Source of the DNA: Rosa chinensis
Taxonomy: Eukaryota; Streptophyta; Magnoliopsida; Rosales; Rosaceae
Length of the DNA: 64,000 nt
Reading direction: 5' to 3'
NCBI RefSeq assembly: GCF_002994745.2
Contig: NC_037090.1
Location: 8,181,501 to 8,245,500, forward strand
A program made the translations under genes and the position numbers. Positions 22,201 to 42,122 of this stretch are shown piece after piece (within the stretch, counting starts at the first letter, position 1; the number at the start of each line of letters is the position of its first letter). The notes under the pieces are model-generated. The model was not told where the DNA came from. It saw nothing but the letters and a program-made list of their open reading frames with translations, and did not search any database.

Positions 22201-24243
22201 CCTACCATATTTTTGAACCAAAGCCATTGCATCTTGATATCGTTGGTACATGTCACGTGGGCTTCCAATAAACGATGACGGGAGAATTGTTCTACGACCA
22301 ACGTTACCTGTAATGTATCAAACAACATTTAATTTGTCTTTCTGCAACTATAAATAAAATTACGCTAATTATAAGATCTTAACATCAATCCAATACTAAA
22401 TCAAACCTGCATCATTTTCTCCTGCATGTAGAGAGTCTTGAAGTCCTTGACGAAATTCTCTCCGAAATTTTTCTTGATTACTACGAAGCCATCTGAGCTT
22501 CTGTGATTCAATCTTTACATAATTATCTACAACATACTGTTGGAAGAGGCGTCCTCCTCGATGTAGAGGATTTTCATGACCTTGACGCATCTATAAAATA
22601 AAGATTTTAAGCATGCATTTTAATGCCATATTCTTAGTGATAGAAAATTTAAAGTAAATAGAGTAACCAACCTGTAACATATATGCGTAGTAGTCACAAC
22701 ATGACATTGGTCTTCCATTATTGCCATGAGTATTAATGTCCCATCCATATGTTCCATAAGGCAATAATAACGGATACTGCATGGGGTCATAATATCCAAC
22801 TGAGTCTTTGACATTCCAAAGTTGTCCACTAATTGTTTCAACAATAAAATCTCTCCCATTTGGATTGATGTCGTCACCCCCTACTATAATAGCAGCAACT
22901 TGTGATGCAGATGGCAAATTATACTGACGGCGGTCGGAAGGTTGCTCTCTGATGATGAGTCTGCAATTGGGCAAATCTTGACGTTGTCCGAGACTCCGAA
23001 ATGTTTGAACAAATGGATTGTGTTGATTAAGAATTTGTTGTATCTTTTCAACCATTCCCCTCTCCAAAACTTCACTTTCAGTCAATCTATTCTCAAGTTC
23101 ATGCTCAGTGTCGTATATATAAGCCTGTAGATATCGTGGTCTTCTCCCGTCAATTGGTAATAGACCACCAATTTTATGATATATAGAACCTTGTGCACGA
23201 AACGTATAAGGTCCACGGCCTTGGATATTAATTCTTTCATCAACATGTACGCCCATTGAAGTGAATGCAAACACATTGTTGTAGGCCCTAATATTTTGTC
23301 TGAATTTTCTGCCCTCATCAGTTTGATCAGAAAAGAGGTGAACCATTTCTGGGGGAGACTGTATTAGTGGCAGAACAATATTCCCCTTCAAGCAACACAA
23401 ACTAAAGGTCTCTCGATTAAACAATAATGCATTGCAGTACGGGCATGTTTTTAGTGGGGGCAATTGACAATCATGGACACCCATTTCCTCATGAAAATCT
23501 CTAGCAGAATTATTATTTATTCTTGCCCTCCTCATACGCCGCACTTGATGAATGTTGTTACGGCGCTCCTCATGATTATTCATGGGCTCACTTTCATTGT
23601 CTTCCTCAATGTTGTTGGTATGTTCCTCATCATTATTCATGGCCACATTGTTGCTGTTATGCTCCTCATGATTATTCATGGTAGCATTAGGTAACTCTGG
23701 ATATAAGTAAAAATATTGATCCTTATCAAAAGTTGTTTACAACAATACATACACATGATTCGCTATCAATAAGTTTAATATATTAAGCTCACCATAGCGA
23801 GTAGAAATTCGAACAACTCCATCGCTTGTTTCTGATCTATTCGAACGTGCCATTTGTCTTATGCGAGTTAAGCGAACCCTTGTGTAGTCTTGTTCGGGGT
23901 TGTTGGAATTTGAAGAAATTCTTGAACGTGTGCCTTCATTATCAAATTCTTCTATTAACACAAATGAATTAGCATTTTTTTGGAGGAAATCCCTATGAGT
24001 GCATAAATCTTAACAATGAATTATGCGTAAATTATAGCTATAAAATTGAGCAATATACTTGGAACATTTGATTAAAGAAGTACCTGGAGCTTGTTCAGCT
24101 CTGTTACTTGGGCTAGTTTCCACCACGGGTCGCTTTTCTTGAGCTATTGCGCGTCGTCGTGCCAAGTATGCTTGACGTTGTGAAGAACTCATCGACTCTC
24201 GCCATTGTCGGTGCCGAGCACGCACACGCTCCATTTGGTCCAT
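19231..24243 (-). CDS. Helitron Rep-helicase (RepHel) transposase
   Basis: Initiates and unwinds DNA for rolling-circle transposition. Exons 24243-24084, 23951-23793, 23696-22672, 22590-22407 and 22307-19231 have GT-AG borders and sum to 4605 nt, giving 1534 residues without a stop. The N-terminal part is basic. The Helitron-like N domain lies in the third exon, with a zinc-type CPYCNALLF...CCLKG and the RRPRYLQAYIYD stretch. The HUH endonuclease motif is GLPHVHMLIML, and the two-tyrosine motif is KYLYKYIYKGPDR. The Pif1-type helicase has Walker A DGPGGTGKTYLYRAL, Walker B IIWDEAPMTHR, then GGDFRQVLPVI, TINKSQGQTIP and HGQLYVALSRG. All key residues are present. The ATG at 24243 is the first in frame, though an AG acceptor just upstream leaves room for a further 5' exon. 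It is unrelated to its neighbours. Confidence 0.9.
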
Positions 24244-24472
24244 GAGTCGTTGGCGTTTGCTTCTACAAAAAATAATGAATCTCTTTAGTTTTTTTTTTCA
24301 AATATTTTTTGGTATAATAAATTTTTCTATTCTATTGAACTGGAACAAAGAAAAAAGAAAACATCTGTTTGAAAGCCCAACATTTTAAATAAATTATAGA
24401 TTCATAGTTCTCACATCTTCCTATTCCATCCTTATGCTTCACAACCCCATAAGATGAATTTATAACTTAGAA

Positions 24473-24509
24473 TTAGCCTTCTTGCACACACATACGCATG
24501 TGCGGAAGG
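24473..24509 (-). other. Second Helitron-like 3' terminus
   Basis: On the minus strand, CCTTCCGCACATGCG and TATGTGTGTGCAAGAAGG form a mismatched hairpin followed by CTAA (24476-24473) and T. It is a diverged version of the terminus at 18599, so a second Helitron may lie upstream (24510 and beyond) in head-to-tail order with the RepHel element. Confidence 0.6.
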
Positions 24510-25225
24510 CGAATTTTCATTTCTTGTTTTAAAGCGTACCTACTAAATTCGTCTTTTTGACCTTTGTTCTGTGTTCCAAATTTGTCTCTCTGCATTCCAA
24601 ACTATTATGCATGCATTACAAACCACTAACTATTTGCTTCTCTGACTTTTTTAGAATCTTTCACCATTAGGAACATATAAGCAAAGACATAAACTCCCAA
24701 AAGTTGTGCATAAGAACCACGTTAACCAAAGGAAATCTGATGAAAATTTCAGGGGAACTAATCACAGCCAAATAGTAAAGACACTAAGGTTCTTTGTTAC
24801 CCAAGACACATGAAAGATCAGTTATCAATTACCTTCAATGCTTGCGTTAGCCTTCTTCCTGTATCCCTTCACAGTAGTCTGACAGAATGATAACAACAGA
24901 ATCAGTTTCTTTGTTTTGGCTGAATGTGATAAACCATACCCTGCTTCTATTCTTGTCCAAAGGCACTAAAAAGAAAGAAAAGAATGCATAAGATCTTAGT
25001 TATAAATAAATGCACCGCAAAACACCTGGACTAAACTAAAAGGCAGGAAAGTGTTCATCAATACAACTTTTAAACTCTGTCTTCTCACATTAAAAGTTAC
25101 AAAAGAACAAACAAAATAGATAAGTATACTGAAATCACTTTTATCAAATAATACCTCTTAGAACCCAAATAAATGGACAATTCGGCAGGGAGCAACAACT
25201 TATCCTCCTGGGTTTGATCCTTGAT
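24510..25225. other. Segment between Helitron end and direct repeat, possible captured exons
   Basis: No complete gene. On the minus strand, short stretches with plausible splice borders read like exons: LELRLTDIKDQTQEDKLLLP through YLGSKR before a GT at about 25158, VPLDKNRSR near 24960-24940, and TTVKGYRKKANASIEG near 24885-24832. Their phases do not join cleanly and I cannot name a family. Such pieces would fit gene capture by a non-autonomous Helitron, but this is inference. Confidence 0.3.
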
Positions 25226-25547
25226 GTCAGTCAAACGCAATTCCAAAGGTTTCCCGGGAATAATAATGAACTGGGGATGCAACCGCAGATAAAACGTTCG
25301 ATTATGGATCAAAATCAATTTGACGACGTTGGAGTAAAGTCGGAGTCTTTGGACTTTTTTGGTGCAATTTTATTGACAACAAAAATTGAAAGACTTTATT
25401 TTTAATTTAATTTAATTTAATTTAATACTGTGAGTCAGGACATTGTTTTTGGCACAAAACCGGTGACTCCGCAAAAATGGAAAGGATATTCCCATTTTTC
25501 GGTTTAGGCTTTCCCTTTCCAGTAATATTATTAGAGTAATGGTCAAA
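25226..25547. repeat. 322-bp direct repeat, copy 2
   Basis: Same length and nearly the same sequence as 18277-18598. It continues into TTACCCTCGATTCGG, whereas copy 1 is interrupted at that point by the Helitron CTAG. Copy 2 therefore shows what an empty Helitron site would look like on its outer side (GTCAAA followed by TTACC). Confidence 0.93.
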
Positions 25548-26440
25548 TTACCCTCGATTCGGTGATATCCCTCAAGCATATTATTTTTTGTTGTTTTTGG
25601 AGCTCATCCATGGTTATAAACCGAAATGACTAGTTTTATCGTATTCAATTTTGGGGCTTATGAATCTAAATGACTACTTTTATCGAATTCAAAATTATCA
25701 TTTAAAAAAAAATTAACATGAAAGAAAAAATATATTATTAATAATGCAAGTTCTTGAAAGTTACATTTTGTGTTATGAAAAAAATACTCATAATTATAAA
25801 CCTAAATGACTAGTTTTACTGTTACCAAAAAGTAATACAAGAGATTCAAGGGATAATGAAGGTACTGATACAAATGTATAATGGAGAGACTAGTATGGAC
25901 TTGTTGGCCACTTTTCTTAAGCACCAAGGACTACTGGCAGTTTTGTAATGTTTCCTACATTATTCGTTTCCACTTTGAACGATGTAGGACAGAGACAATC
26001 AAACAAATGGAGAAAATTAACGGCCTAGTTGGAGTGCAAACAAGAGTTGCCTAGTGCAATCCACTCGGGTATCCAACTCAAAATGCGCATCTCTGGTTCA
26101 TAGGAAAACCAAAACTAGTGGATACCACCTCTCTCTTGTTCTATTTGCTACGGGTTAATAGACTATACAGTCTTCTTTTCTTAACCATTGGTATGCAAAA
26201 CAAACACTAAGAGATGCACATTTGATTAGTAATTGTTAGCAACAACTTTACAGTAATCACCGCCATCTTTGTTTAATTGTTCTGTTACATCAATAAGATT
26301 ACAGACTGTACCCTTCACCATTATTCACCATTTTGCAGACCAAAACCGATATCATTTTACACTCTGAAATTAGCAGGAGATGCTATTTTTCTTCCTATTT
26401 AAAACCAAAGAAGGTGAATGAACACCAACTCCTCAAGCTG
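25548..26440. other. Intergenic DNA downstream of the receptor kinase
   Basis: AT-rich. It contains three degenerate copies of a phrase around AAATGACTAGTTTTA (about 25620, 25665, 25805). The last about 150 bp probably hold the receptor kinase 3' UTR. No gene recognised. Confidence 0.4.
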
Positions 26441-34511
<8,071 letters not shown>

Positions 34512-37441
34512 TCTAACAATAAAAAACAACCAATCTTCAGCAACAGAATGAAATCAATCAATCAACAAAGGAAAAAAAAAGGCGTAAAGTTTGAAACTTT
34601 TCAAAGATTTCGAAAGCAAAGTGATACCTTTTGAGTTAAAGATGTGGACTTTGAGACTAGTTGCGTGAGTTTTTGCAGAACTCAAGTGAGAGGCTTAAAG
34701 CGTCGTGGTACTTGGCCATCGTCATGTGATGACCTTATTATAATCTCTGAGACTTACTATGGCTTTGGCTATCGTCATGGTTTGGCTGGTTGGTAGAAGA
34801 AGGCATATATTTGACAGGTTAGTTTAGCAAATTAAATCCAATAGTGAAAGCTAAAAAGATAAGAGCTTGATGGAGAAACTTGGGGCCTCCTACTTCTCTG
34901 TGTGTCTCTTTCTGATTGCTTAGCTTTGAATCTTCTTGGCGTAAGAGTTAGTGAGAGTGAGACAATGAAATTTAGGGGGGGGGGGGGACCAAATACCGGC
35001 TATTTTTTTAAGGGATCGTGACCTCTTACCTAATTTTAGCCTAAAAATTGTCCACTTACTCCACTAAGAGTTTTTTACTCCCATTTACCCAATCTAACAT
35101 ATATTGACAATATTGCCCTCATTTTAATTAACAAATACTCTCTCTCTCTCTCCATCGTCAATGGAATTATGCCGGAAATCCGACTCCAGACCAGAACTCG
35201 ACGTCGCCAGCTCACAGGACTACAACCCAGACCGCAGGAAAACCTGTTTCTGCTCCACTCCGACACTATCTGACAGATGCTCCAAGGGGGGGGGGAGTTG
35301 ACTTTTCTTTGACCCTTTTGGAGGGTACCAAATACCCGCCATTTTTTTAAGGGGGCCGTGACCACTTACCCAATTTTAGCCTAAAAATTGTCCACTTACT
35401 CCACTAAGATTTTTTTACTCTCATTTACCAAATCTAACATTTATTAACAGTATTGCCCTCATTTTAATTAACGAATACTCTCTCTCTCTTTCCACGGTCG
35501 AGACAGTGAGAGGCTTAAAGCGTCGTGGTACTTGGCTGTCGTCATGTGATGACCATATTATAATCTCTGAGACTAACTGTGGCTTTGGCTGGTTGGTAGA
35601 AGAAGGCATATATTTGACAAGTTAATTTAGACAATTTAATCCGATAGTGAAAGCTGAAAAGATAAGAGCTTGATGGAGAAACTTGGGGTCTCCTACTTCT
35701 CTGTGTGTCTCTTTCTGACTGCTTAGCTTTGAATCTTCTTGGCATGAGAGTTAGTGAGAGTGAGACAATGAAATTTAGGGTGGGGGGGTGTTTACTTTTC
35801 TTTGACCATTTGGAGGGTACCAAATACCCACCATTCTTTTAAGGGGCCGTGACCACTTATCCAATTTTAGCCTAAAAATTGTCCACTTACTCCACTAAGA
35901 GTTTTTTACTCCCATTTACCCAATCTAACATCTATTGACAGTATTGCCCTCATTTTAATTAACAAATTCTCTCTCTCTCTCTCTCCACTGTCGATGGAAT
36001 TACGCCGGAAATCCGACTGCAGACCAGAACTCGACGTCGCCAGCTCACAGGACTAAAACCCAGACTGAGGGAAAACCTGTTTATGCTCCACTCAAGCACG
36101 ATCCGACAGATGCTCGGGGGGGGGGGGGGGAGTTGACTTTTCTTTGACCCTTTTGGAGGGTATCAAATACCCGCCTTTTTTTTAAGGGGCCGTGACCACT
36201 TACCCAATTTTACCATAAAAATTGTTCACTAACTCCACTAAGAGTTTTTTACTCTCATTTACCCAATCTAACATTTATTGACATTATTGCCCTCATTTTA
36301 ATTAACAAATACTCTCTCTCTCTCTCTCTCTCTCTCCACAGTCGAGACAGTGAGAGGCTTAAAGCGTCGTGGTACTTGGTTGTCGTCATGTGATGACCTT
36401 ATTATAATCTTTGAGACTAACTGTGGCTTTGGCTATCGTCATGGTTTGGCGGGTTGGTAGAAGAAGGCATATATTTGACAGGTTAGTTTAGAAAATTTAA
36501 TCCAATAGTGAAAGCTGAAAAGATAAGAGCTTGATGGAGAAACTTGGGGTCTCCTACTTCTCTATGTGTCTCTTTCTGACTGCTTAGCTTTGAATCTTCT
36601 TGGCGTGAGAGTTAGTGAGAGTGAGACAATGAAATTTTTTTTTTGGGGGGGGGGGGAGTTTACTTTTCTTTGACCCTTTAGAGGGTACAAAATACCCGCC
36701 ATTTTTTAAAGGGGCCGTGACCTACTTACCCAATTTTAGCCTAAAAATTGTCCACTTACTCCACCAAGAGTTACTCCCATTTACCCAATCTAACATTTAT
36801 TGATAGTATTGCCCTCATTTTAATTAACAAATACTCTCTCTCTCTCCACCGTCAATTGAATTACGCCGGAAATCCGACTCCAGACCAGAACTCAACACCG
36901 CCAGCTCACAGGACTACAACCTAGACCTCCAGAAAACCTGTTTCTGCTCCAATCCGGCACGATCTGACAGATGCTCGGGGAGAGGGGGGTGGGGGATGAG
37001 TTGACTTTGCTTTGACCCTTTTGGAGGGTACCAAATACCACCATTTTTTTAAGATGCCGTGACCACTTACCCAATTTTACCCTAAAAGTTGTCAACTTAC
37101 TCCACTAAGAGTTTTTTACTCTCATTTATCCAATCTAACATTTATGGACATTATTGCCCTCATTTTAATTAACAAATATTCTCTCTCTCTCCACCGTCGA
37201 GACAGTGAGAAGCTTAAAGCGTCGTGGTACTTGGCTGTCGTCATGTGATGACCTTATTATAATCTTTGAGACTAACTGTGGCTTTGGCTATCATCATGGT
37301 TTGGCTGGTTGGTAGAAGAAGGCATATATTTGACAGGTTAGTTTAGAAAATTTAATCCGATGGTGAAAGCTGAAAAGATAAGAGCTTGATGGAGAAACTT
37401 GGGGTCTCCTACTTCTCTGTGTATCTCTTTCTGATTGCTTA

Positions 37442-37529
37442 TGTGATATCCCGCACCCGATTTTGATTTATTGTCTTTGAGCTAGATCTTTTATTTATTT
37501 ATTTCTTATTCTTCTTCTTTCTATTATGG

Positions 37530-37561
<32 letters not shown>

Positions 37562-40500
37562 TTTAATTGTCTATTGTTAGCATTAAAGCCACCCTCAAGT
37601 GCAAGAGGTACAAGTTATAGAATAGGGGATTAAGTAAGGATGTCAAACCCACGAGGATTGGTAAATCCTTTCCTAGCTAGGGAAAACCTAAGGAAAAACT
37701 AGAAGAATATGCAAATATACAATCACAAACAAAGGCTCACAAGTAAACCAAAGTTCATGGTGAGTATGTGCAAGATGGTGTGTAGAGATTTGATTTTGAT
37801 TTTGAAATTGGTTTCTATTCAAATTGAAACAATGAAAGCAAGTAATATAAACTAACCTAAACAAAACAAGTTGTTATCAAATGGATGGGAGTTAGGGCAT
37901 CGGGTTTCACCTTTTGCCTCCCTTGCAAGCATTAAAGCAATTGAATATGAATGATGCAAAGTTAATTGTCCAACTACCCTCTTAGCATCCGGATAGGACT
38001 ACTAAGGCTTAAACCCCTTTCATTTTATTAACTCTAACCGGATAAGTCTAGAGCTAACTACCTAGAGACAAATTCAATTACCGGATAGGTCTCAATCATT
38101 TGCCCCTAAATGCATAAAGCTTAGAGTTTAGGTACCCAAGCAAGCAAACTAATCCTATCTCTAGGTGATTTTAGCTCACTACCCTCACATGCACACATGG
38201 TGTGCTTTCATGCTCCCTTTTTACCTAAAGGTAATCAATCTCTAGGAAAAACTTCATGTCATGGCAAACACATAACTCAAATTGATTAAGTCTAAGTAAT
38301 GCATTCAACTATTGACTTAGCATGTGAGAATGACAACATGAATTTGCATCAATTTATAAACAAAAGCATCAATCCAACCAAGTTTGGCTAGGGCTTTCAA
38401 CCCTAGCCCCAACTAGTTCACTACTCACACATAGCTAGATACACAAGCTTCAACATTCTATTAAACATCAAATACATAAAGAGATAGAGAGTAAATGGTG
38501 ACTATTGATGATGCCGAAAGAGGTGGTGGAGATGGGTCTCCAAGAACATGATATGGTGGTAGTCACCTCCTTCTCCTTGCTCCAAGCTCTTGATATTGGT
38601 AAGAATAGTGAAATTTGGGATTTCTAAGATGAGTTGTGGTGTTGAATGGTGGAGGAAATGAAGGTTGTAGTGGTGGAAATGGAGGTTTTAGAAGTGGAGA
38701 TGGTGGTTTTAGTGGTGTAAATGGTGGTGTCTTCTCTAGAGAGAAAAATGGATCTTGGATAGGATGAAGATGATTGAATGGAGTCAAGAATTCTGAATAA
38801 TTGGTCTTTGGCCTCTTTTTGATCAGCTAGGTGTGTCATCTTTGGTCCCTAAGTGTGCAAGAGATGCTCTTACACCATTGTCCCCCAAATGGTCCCAAAT
38901 TGGCAAGGTGATAAAAGGACAAGGTGTAGGGAGATATTTGAATTTCAAGTGATGAGAGATTCTCACCACCATGGTCCTCCTTTGCTGGAGAAAAGACCCT
39001 CCATGAGTGGCGGCTCGCAGGAAAAGTCGATTTGCAATTTTCTTCCAATCTCCGTGTCTTCTTCCCCTAGCTTCAAATCTCCACATTTCAAGCCTCAAAT
39101 AGTCATTTTATTCTCAATGCAAGGTTTCCTACAATTAAAAGGAAATGGATTAAAAAAGGTAAAATAGCATGGAAGACAAATCAATTTTCATAATTATGGG
39201 GCACAATTGCTTAAGTAATTTGTGACTCAACATCTATTAGTTAGTTGTTCTATTTTATTGTTATGGTTATATGGTTGTCTTTTATTTTGGGAAGATAAGA
39301 AGGGGGCAGTGGCTGACTAAAGGAGGGAGGAGGAGACGGGAAAAGGGAGAGGAGAAGAGAAGAAGAAGAAAACAAAAAGAAAAAGAGAAGAAGAAGAAAA
39401 AAAGAAAGAAAGCAAGAAAGAAGAATCAGAGCCAGAGCCAGAGCGAGAGAGAGAGAGAGAGAGAGAGAAGAGAGTTTGGAGAGTTTTGGTCAAAGGCTAT
39501 GAATTGGGTCGTTTGCTTTTGAGGGGAGAGAAGCTAGAGGGTTTAGATTGATTTTAAGAAGCAAAGATGAGCTTTTGAGAGTTGGGTTTTCTGGTTTTGA
39601 TCAGATTTGTAGAAAGGCAAAAGGGGAGAAAGTTTCGGAAGTGGAGGGCTTTGTTTTGGGTTGTTTACTCTCTACGTTTGCCTTGCGTTACGGTGAGTGA
39701 CTTCTCTACTTTGTTAATTGTTTTATTTTCATTATATCCACTGCCTTGCGGCTGTTGACATGGCATGTGAGAGTTTGGTTTTGATAAAGGGTTATGTTGT
39801 GTGTATGATGTTATGTGAACTTACTGAGGTTGTTGATTTTTAGTTTGGGTGCTCTTTATATGATGCTTATCAGTTATATTGTATTGGTACTATGTTGTTT
39901 ATGCTCTGTATCAATTGAACGGTTTTGGGTTTTGGTTTCAGTATAATGATTGTTAAAGGAGCTCTTGGGTTTATTTTTAGCTTTTGAAATCAGTCTTGAA
40001 CTTGTACTGATTCAATTATTATCTGTTGTTTTGTGTTGTGTGAGTGCTTTCTATCTTCTCTGAAGTAGTGTACTTGTTATTATGTTCTTGTTGATTTTAC
40101 TTTGATTGATAGCACGGTCTCTAGTTGTGAGACTTACTGTCATATAGTTTAGTCTTTGTTATGTGACATTGGATTGGGACTGGTTCAGTTTTGTTAGTTT
40201 TGACTGTAAGTTTCCCAGATGTTATCTTTTGACTAGCAAGAGTAAGCAAGTGCTCAGTGAACCCTGTTTTGTTTTTCTTCAGGCACTTATTCTTGAGAGG
40301 TTAGGCTCTCTGCTAAATCTTGTCTGTTTTGCAAATGACAAATTTTAAATTAGCACCAGAGGTTAAAAGAAAGTCACTTCTCTTTGTATGCCCGAGAGTT
40401 TGATTGCAGACTCCCTATTAGTTTAAAAGAATTATTTTGGTTCTGTTGGGTTGAGTTTTCAGCCTATTATTCCTCTGATTTAAAATTAGCAAAGGTAGCT

Positions 40501-41564
40501 TTTGCTGCTCCTACTTTCAGTACTTGGTCACTACAGTTGAGGCTTACTACTTTAATTATTTTCAGAATACTTCTTTTCTATCTACTTTTAGTTTGTCATC
40601 AATCTTCTGATTTCATGTTTCATCTTTGTTATCTCTTGTCATTAGTATTTGTAATAACTAGCTATAGACGTGGAAATAGTGGTTTTCTATTAAAGTCTAT
40701 TGCTTCAGGATTTTGTTTACTATATTTGTACGTTAAAGTCTCTTGCTTAGTGTTTACTAGCGTTCTGTTGCTATTTGAGTACATGAGTGGTGATCGGTTT
40801 TCGACGATAGTGGTGGAACGATCTCTGCAATTGATTTCCCAGTTTGTGCGGTGGGAGCAATAAAATTATATATTATTTTAGAATCCTCTAGCCACTAGGA
40901 GAGTGGTACTGGCAATGTGCACATTACTATTATGACATGACCATGTGTGGCACGATCATTTGAGTTGTGGTAACCCTGGGTTGTGGTAACAATTTTAGCT
41001 AACAGGTTTGTAGTGGCATTCCTATTATTATTTTAGTTAACGGGTTTGCAGTGGCATTTCCATATGATAAACTATGGTATGCAGTGGCATCTCGAATTAA
41101 TTTATGAGCTGGCAGTGGCAGCTTGGTTTCTTTCGGTGAATTGTTTTGATCATTGTGTTGATCATGCTTCAAGTGGGAGTGTTTGATTACTAACCGATTA
41201 CAGTTAGGTGTTATGTTGTGGGATGGTTTTGCTTATTAAAGTGCGTATTTGGAAAGTGTGTGAATTTTGTTGCTGCATTGGATATTGAGATTGTTTCTTT
41301 ATCATTCGAGTCATTCACTGAGCGTGTTTTTGCTCACTACTCGTTTATTTGTGTTTGCAGGTCATATTAGATTTCTATTGAGAAGAGTTTGGGCTGAGTA
41401 TAGTCGAGAGCAGGATTTTTTTATCGTTTTCTTTTGTAAAAAACAAAACCATATTGATTTGGCTTGTAAGTACTATTTGGAGTACTTTTTGTAGTTTGGT
41501 CGGAAATCTTGTTATATTAAATTTCTTACTTGCTTTGGTTTAAATTTTGGGCCGGGTCTTTACA
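37442..41564. mobile_element. LTR-retrotransposon derivative (long solo LTR), carrying a nested repeat
   Basis: Begins TGTGATATCCCGCACCCG and ends GGGCCGGGTCTTTACA, that is TG...CA with partly inverted ends. It is flanked by a perfect 5-bp duplication GCTTA (37437-37441 and 41565-41569). No gag or pol and no second LTR are seen, so it is best read as a solo LTR about 2.5 kb long, enlarged by a nested insertion (about 37570-39240). A GA-rich tract (39339-39470) and a degenerate repeat around GCAGTGGCAT (40980-41125) lie inside. It interrupts the fourth flank copy of the array and so is younger than it. Confidence 0.72.
37570..39240. repeat. Nested non-coding repeat inside the LTR element
   Basis: This stretch differs in style from both sides. 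It begins near TTAGCATTAAAGCCACCC, has phrases such as AACCCACGAGGATTGG and AACCGGATAAGTCTAG, and ends near TCTATTAGTTAG. I recall similar dispersed non-coding repeats in plant genomes but cannot assign a superfamily. CTATTGTTAG (left) and CTATTAGTTAG (right) may be a blurred target duplication. Open frames here are short and repetitive. Confidence 0.4.
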
Positions 41565-41694
41565 GCTTAGCTTTGAATCTTCTTGGCGTGAGAGTTAGTG
41601 TGAGTGAGACAATGAAATTTGGGGGGGGGGGGGGGGGTGGAGTTGACTTTTATTTGACCCTTTGGAGGGTACCAAATACCCTTCATTTTTTTAA

Positions 41695-42089
41695 GGGGCC
41701 GTGACCACTTACCCAATTTTAGCCTAAAAATTGTCCACTTACTTCACTAAGAGTTTTTTACTCCCATTTACTCAATCTAACATCTATTGACAGTATTGCC
41801 CTCATTTTAATTAATAAATATTCTCTCTCTCTCCCTCTCTCTCCAACGTCGATGGAATTACGCCGGAAATCCAACTCCAGACCAGAACTCGACGCAGCCA
41901 GCTCACAAGACTACAACCCAGACCGCTGGAAAACCTGTTTCTGCTCCACTCCGGCACGATTCTACAGATGCTCGACGCAGACCTTGATCAAGCCTGCTAT
42001 CAATCTCCACCTCCAGCCCCTACTCGACGTTGTTCTCGAGTCCGGCACGGCGATGAATCGAATTCTCTCTCCAATCTATACTGTTTCTG

Positions 42090-42122
<33 letters not shown>

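Larger units (their letters stand above)
18599..24472 (-). mobile_element. Helitron, putatively autonomous
   Basis: Rolling-circle transposon on the minus strand. Its 3' terminus is at 18599: a GC-rich hairpin followed by CTAG and a flanking T, as Helitron ends require. It encodes one multi-exon Rep-helicase. The 5' terminus (TC after A) is not resolved and is set here provisionally next to a second Helitron-like 3' end at 24473. Non-coding stretches 18635-19230 and 24244-24472 show no other gene. Because the coding frame is unbroken across five exons, the copy may be recent or active. Confidence 0.85.
35296..41660. promoter_or_regulatory. Reiterated W-box pairs in the array
   Basis: The phrase AGTTGACTTTTCTTTGACCC, with two W-box cores (TTGACT and TTGACC), or a variant of it occurs after poly-G runs near 35296, 35788, 36131, 36657, 36998 and 41640. 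In the 35788 and 36657 copies the first core is mutated (TTTACT). W-boxes bind WRKY factors in plants. Whether these act on the kinase 0.8-7 kb away is inference. Confidence 0.5.
34686..41694. repeat. Higher-order tandem array of receptor-kinase 5' flank plus MULE heads
   Basis: Copies of the kinase upstream flank (starting GTGAGAGGCTTAAAGCGTCG) begin at 34686, 35506, 36350 and 37205, spaced 820, 844 and 855 bp. Each unit is: flank (about 290 bp), a poly-G run, a W-box pair, a long MULE head (to the GATGGAATTACGCCGG part), another poly-G and W-box pair, then a short MULE head ending in the CT tract, which joins the next flank copy. Poly-G runs are 10-17 long (for example 34975-34987, 36116-36130, 36645-36656, 41621-41637). 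The fourth flank copy is split by the LTR insertion at 37442-41564 and resumes at 41565. The array ends against the complete MULE at 41695. Confidence 0.88.

Noticed and set aside
25097..25318. A new gene first exon reading through the 322-bp repeat
   Set aside because: No ATG is available in frame before a stop, and downstream exon-like pieces do not join in phase. It is kept only as a possible captured fragment.
38563..39098. Proline-rich minus-strand frames inside the LTR element
   Set aside because: Repetitive TGGTGG/ACC-type composition in a nested non-coding repeat, with no start context or homology.
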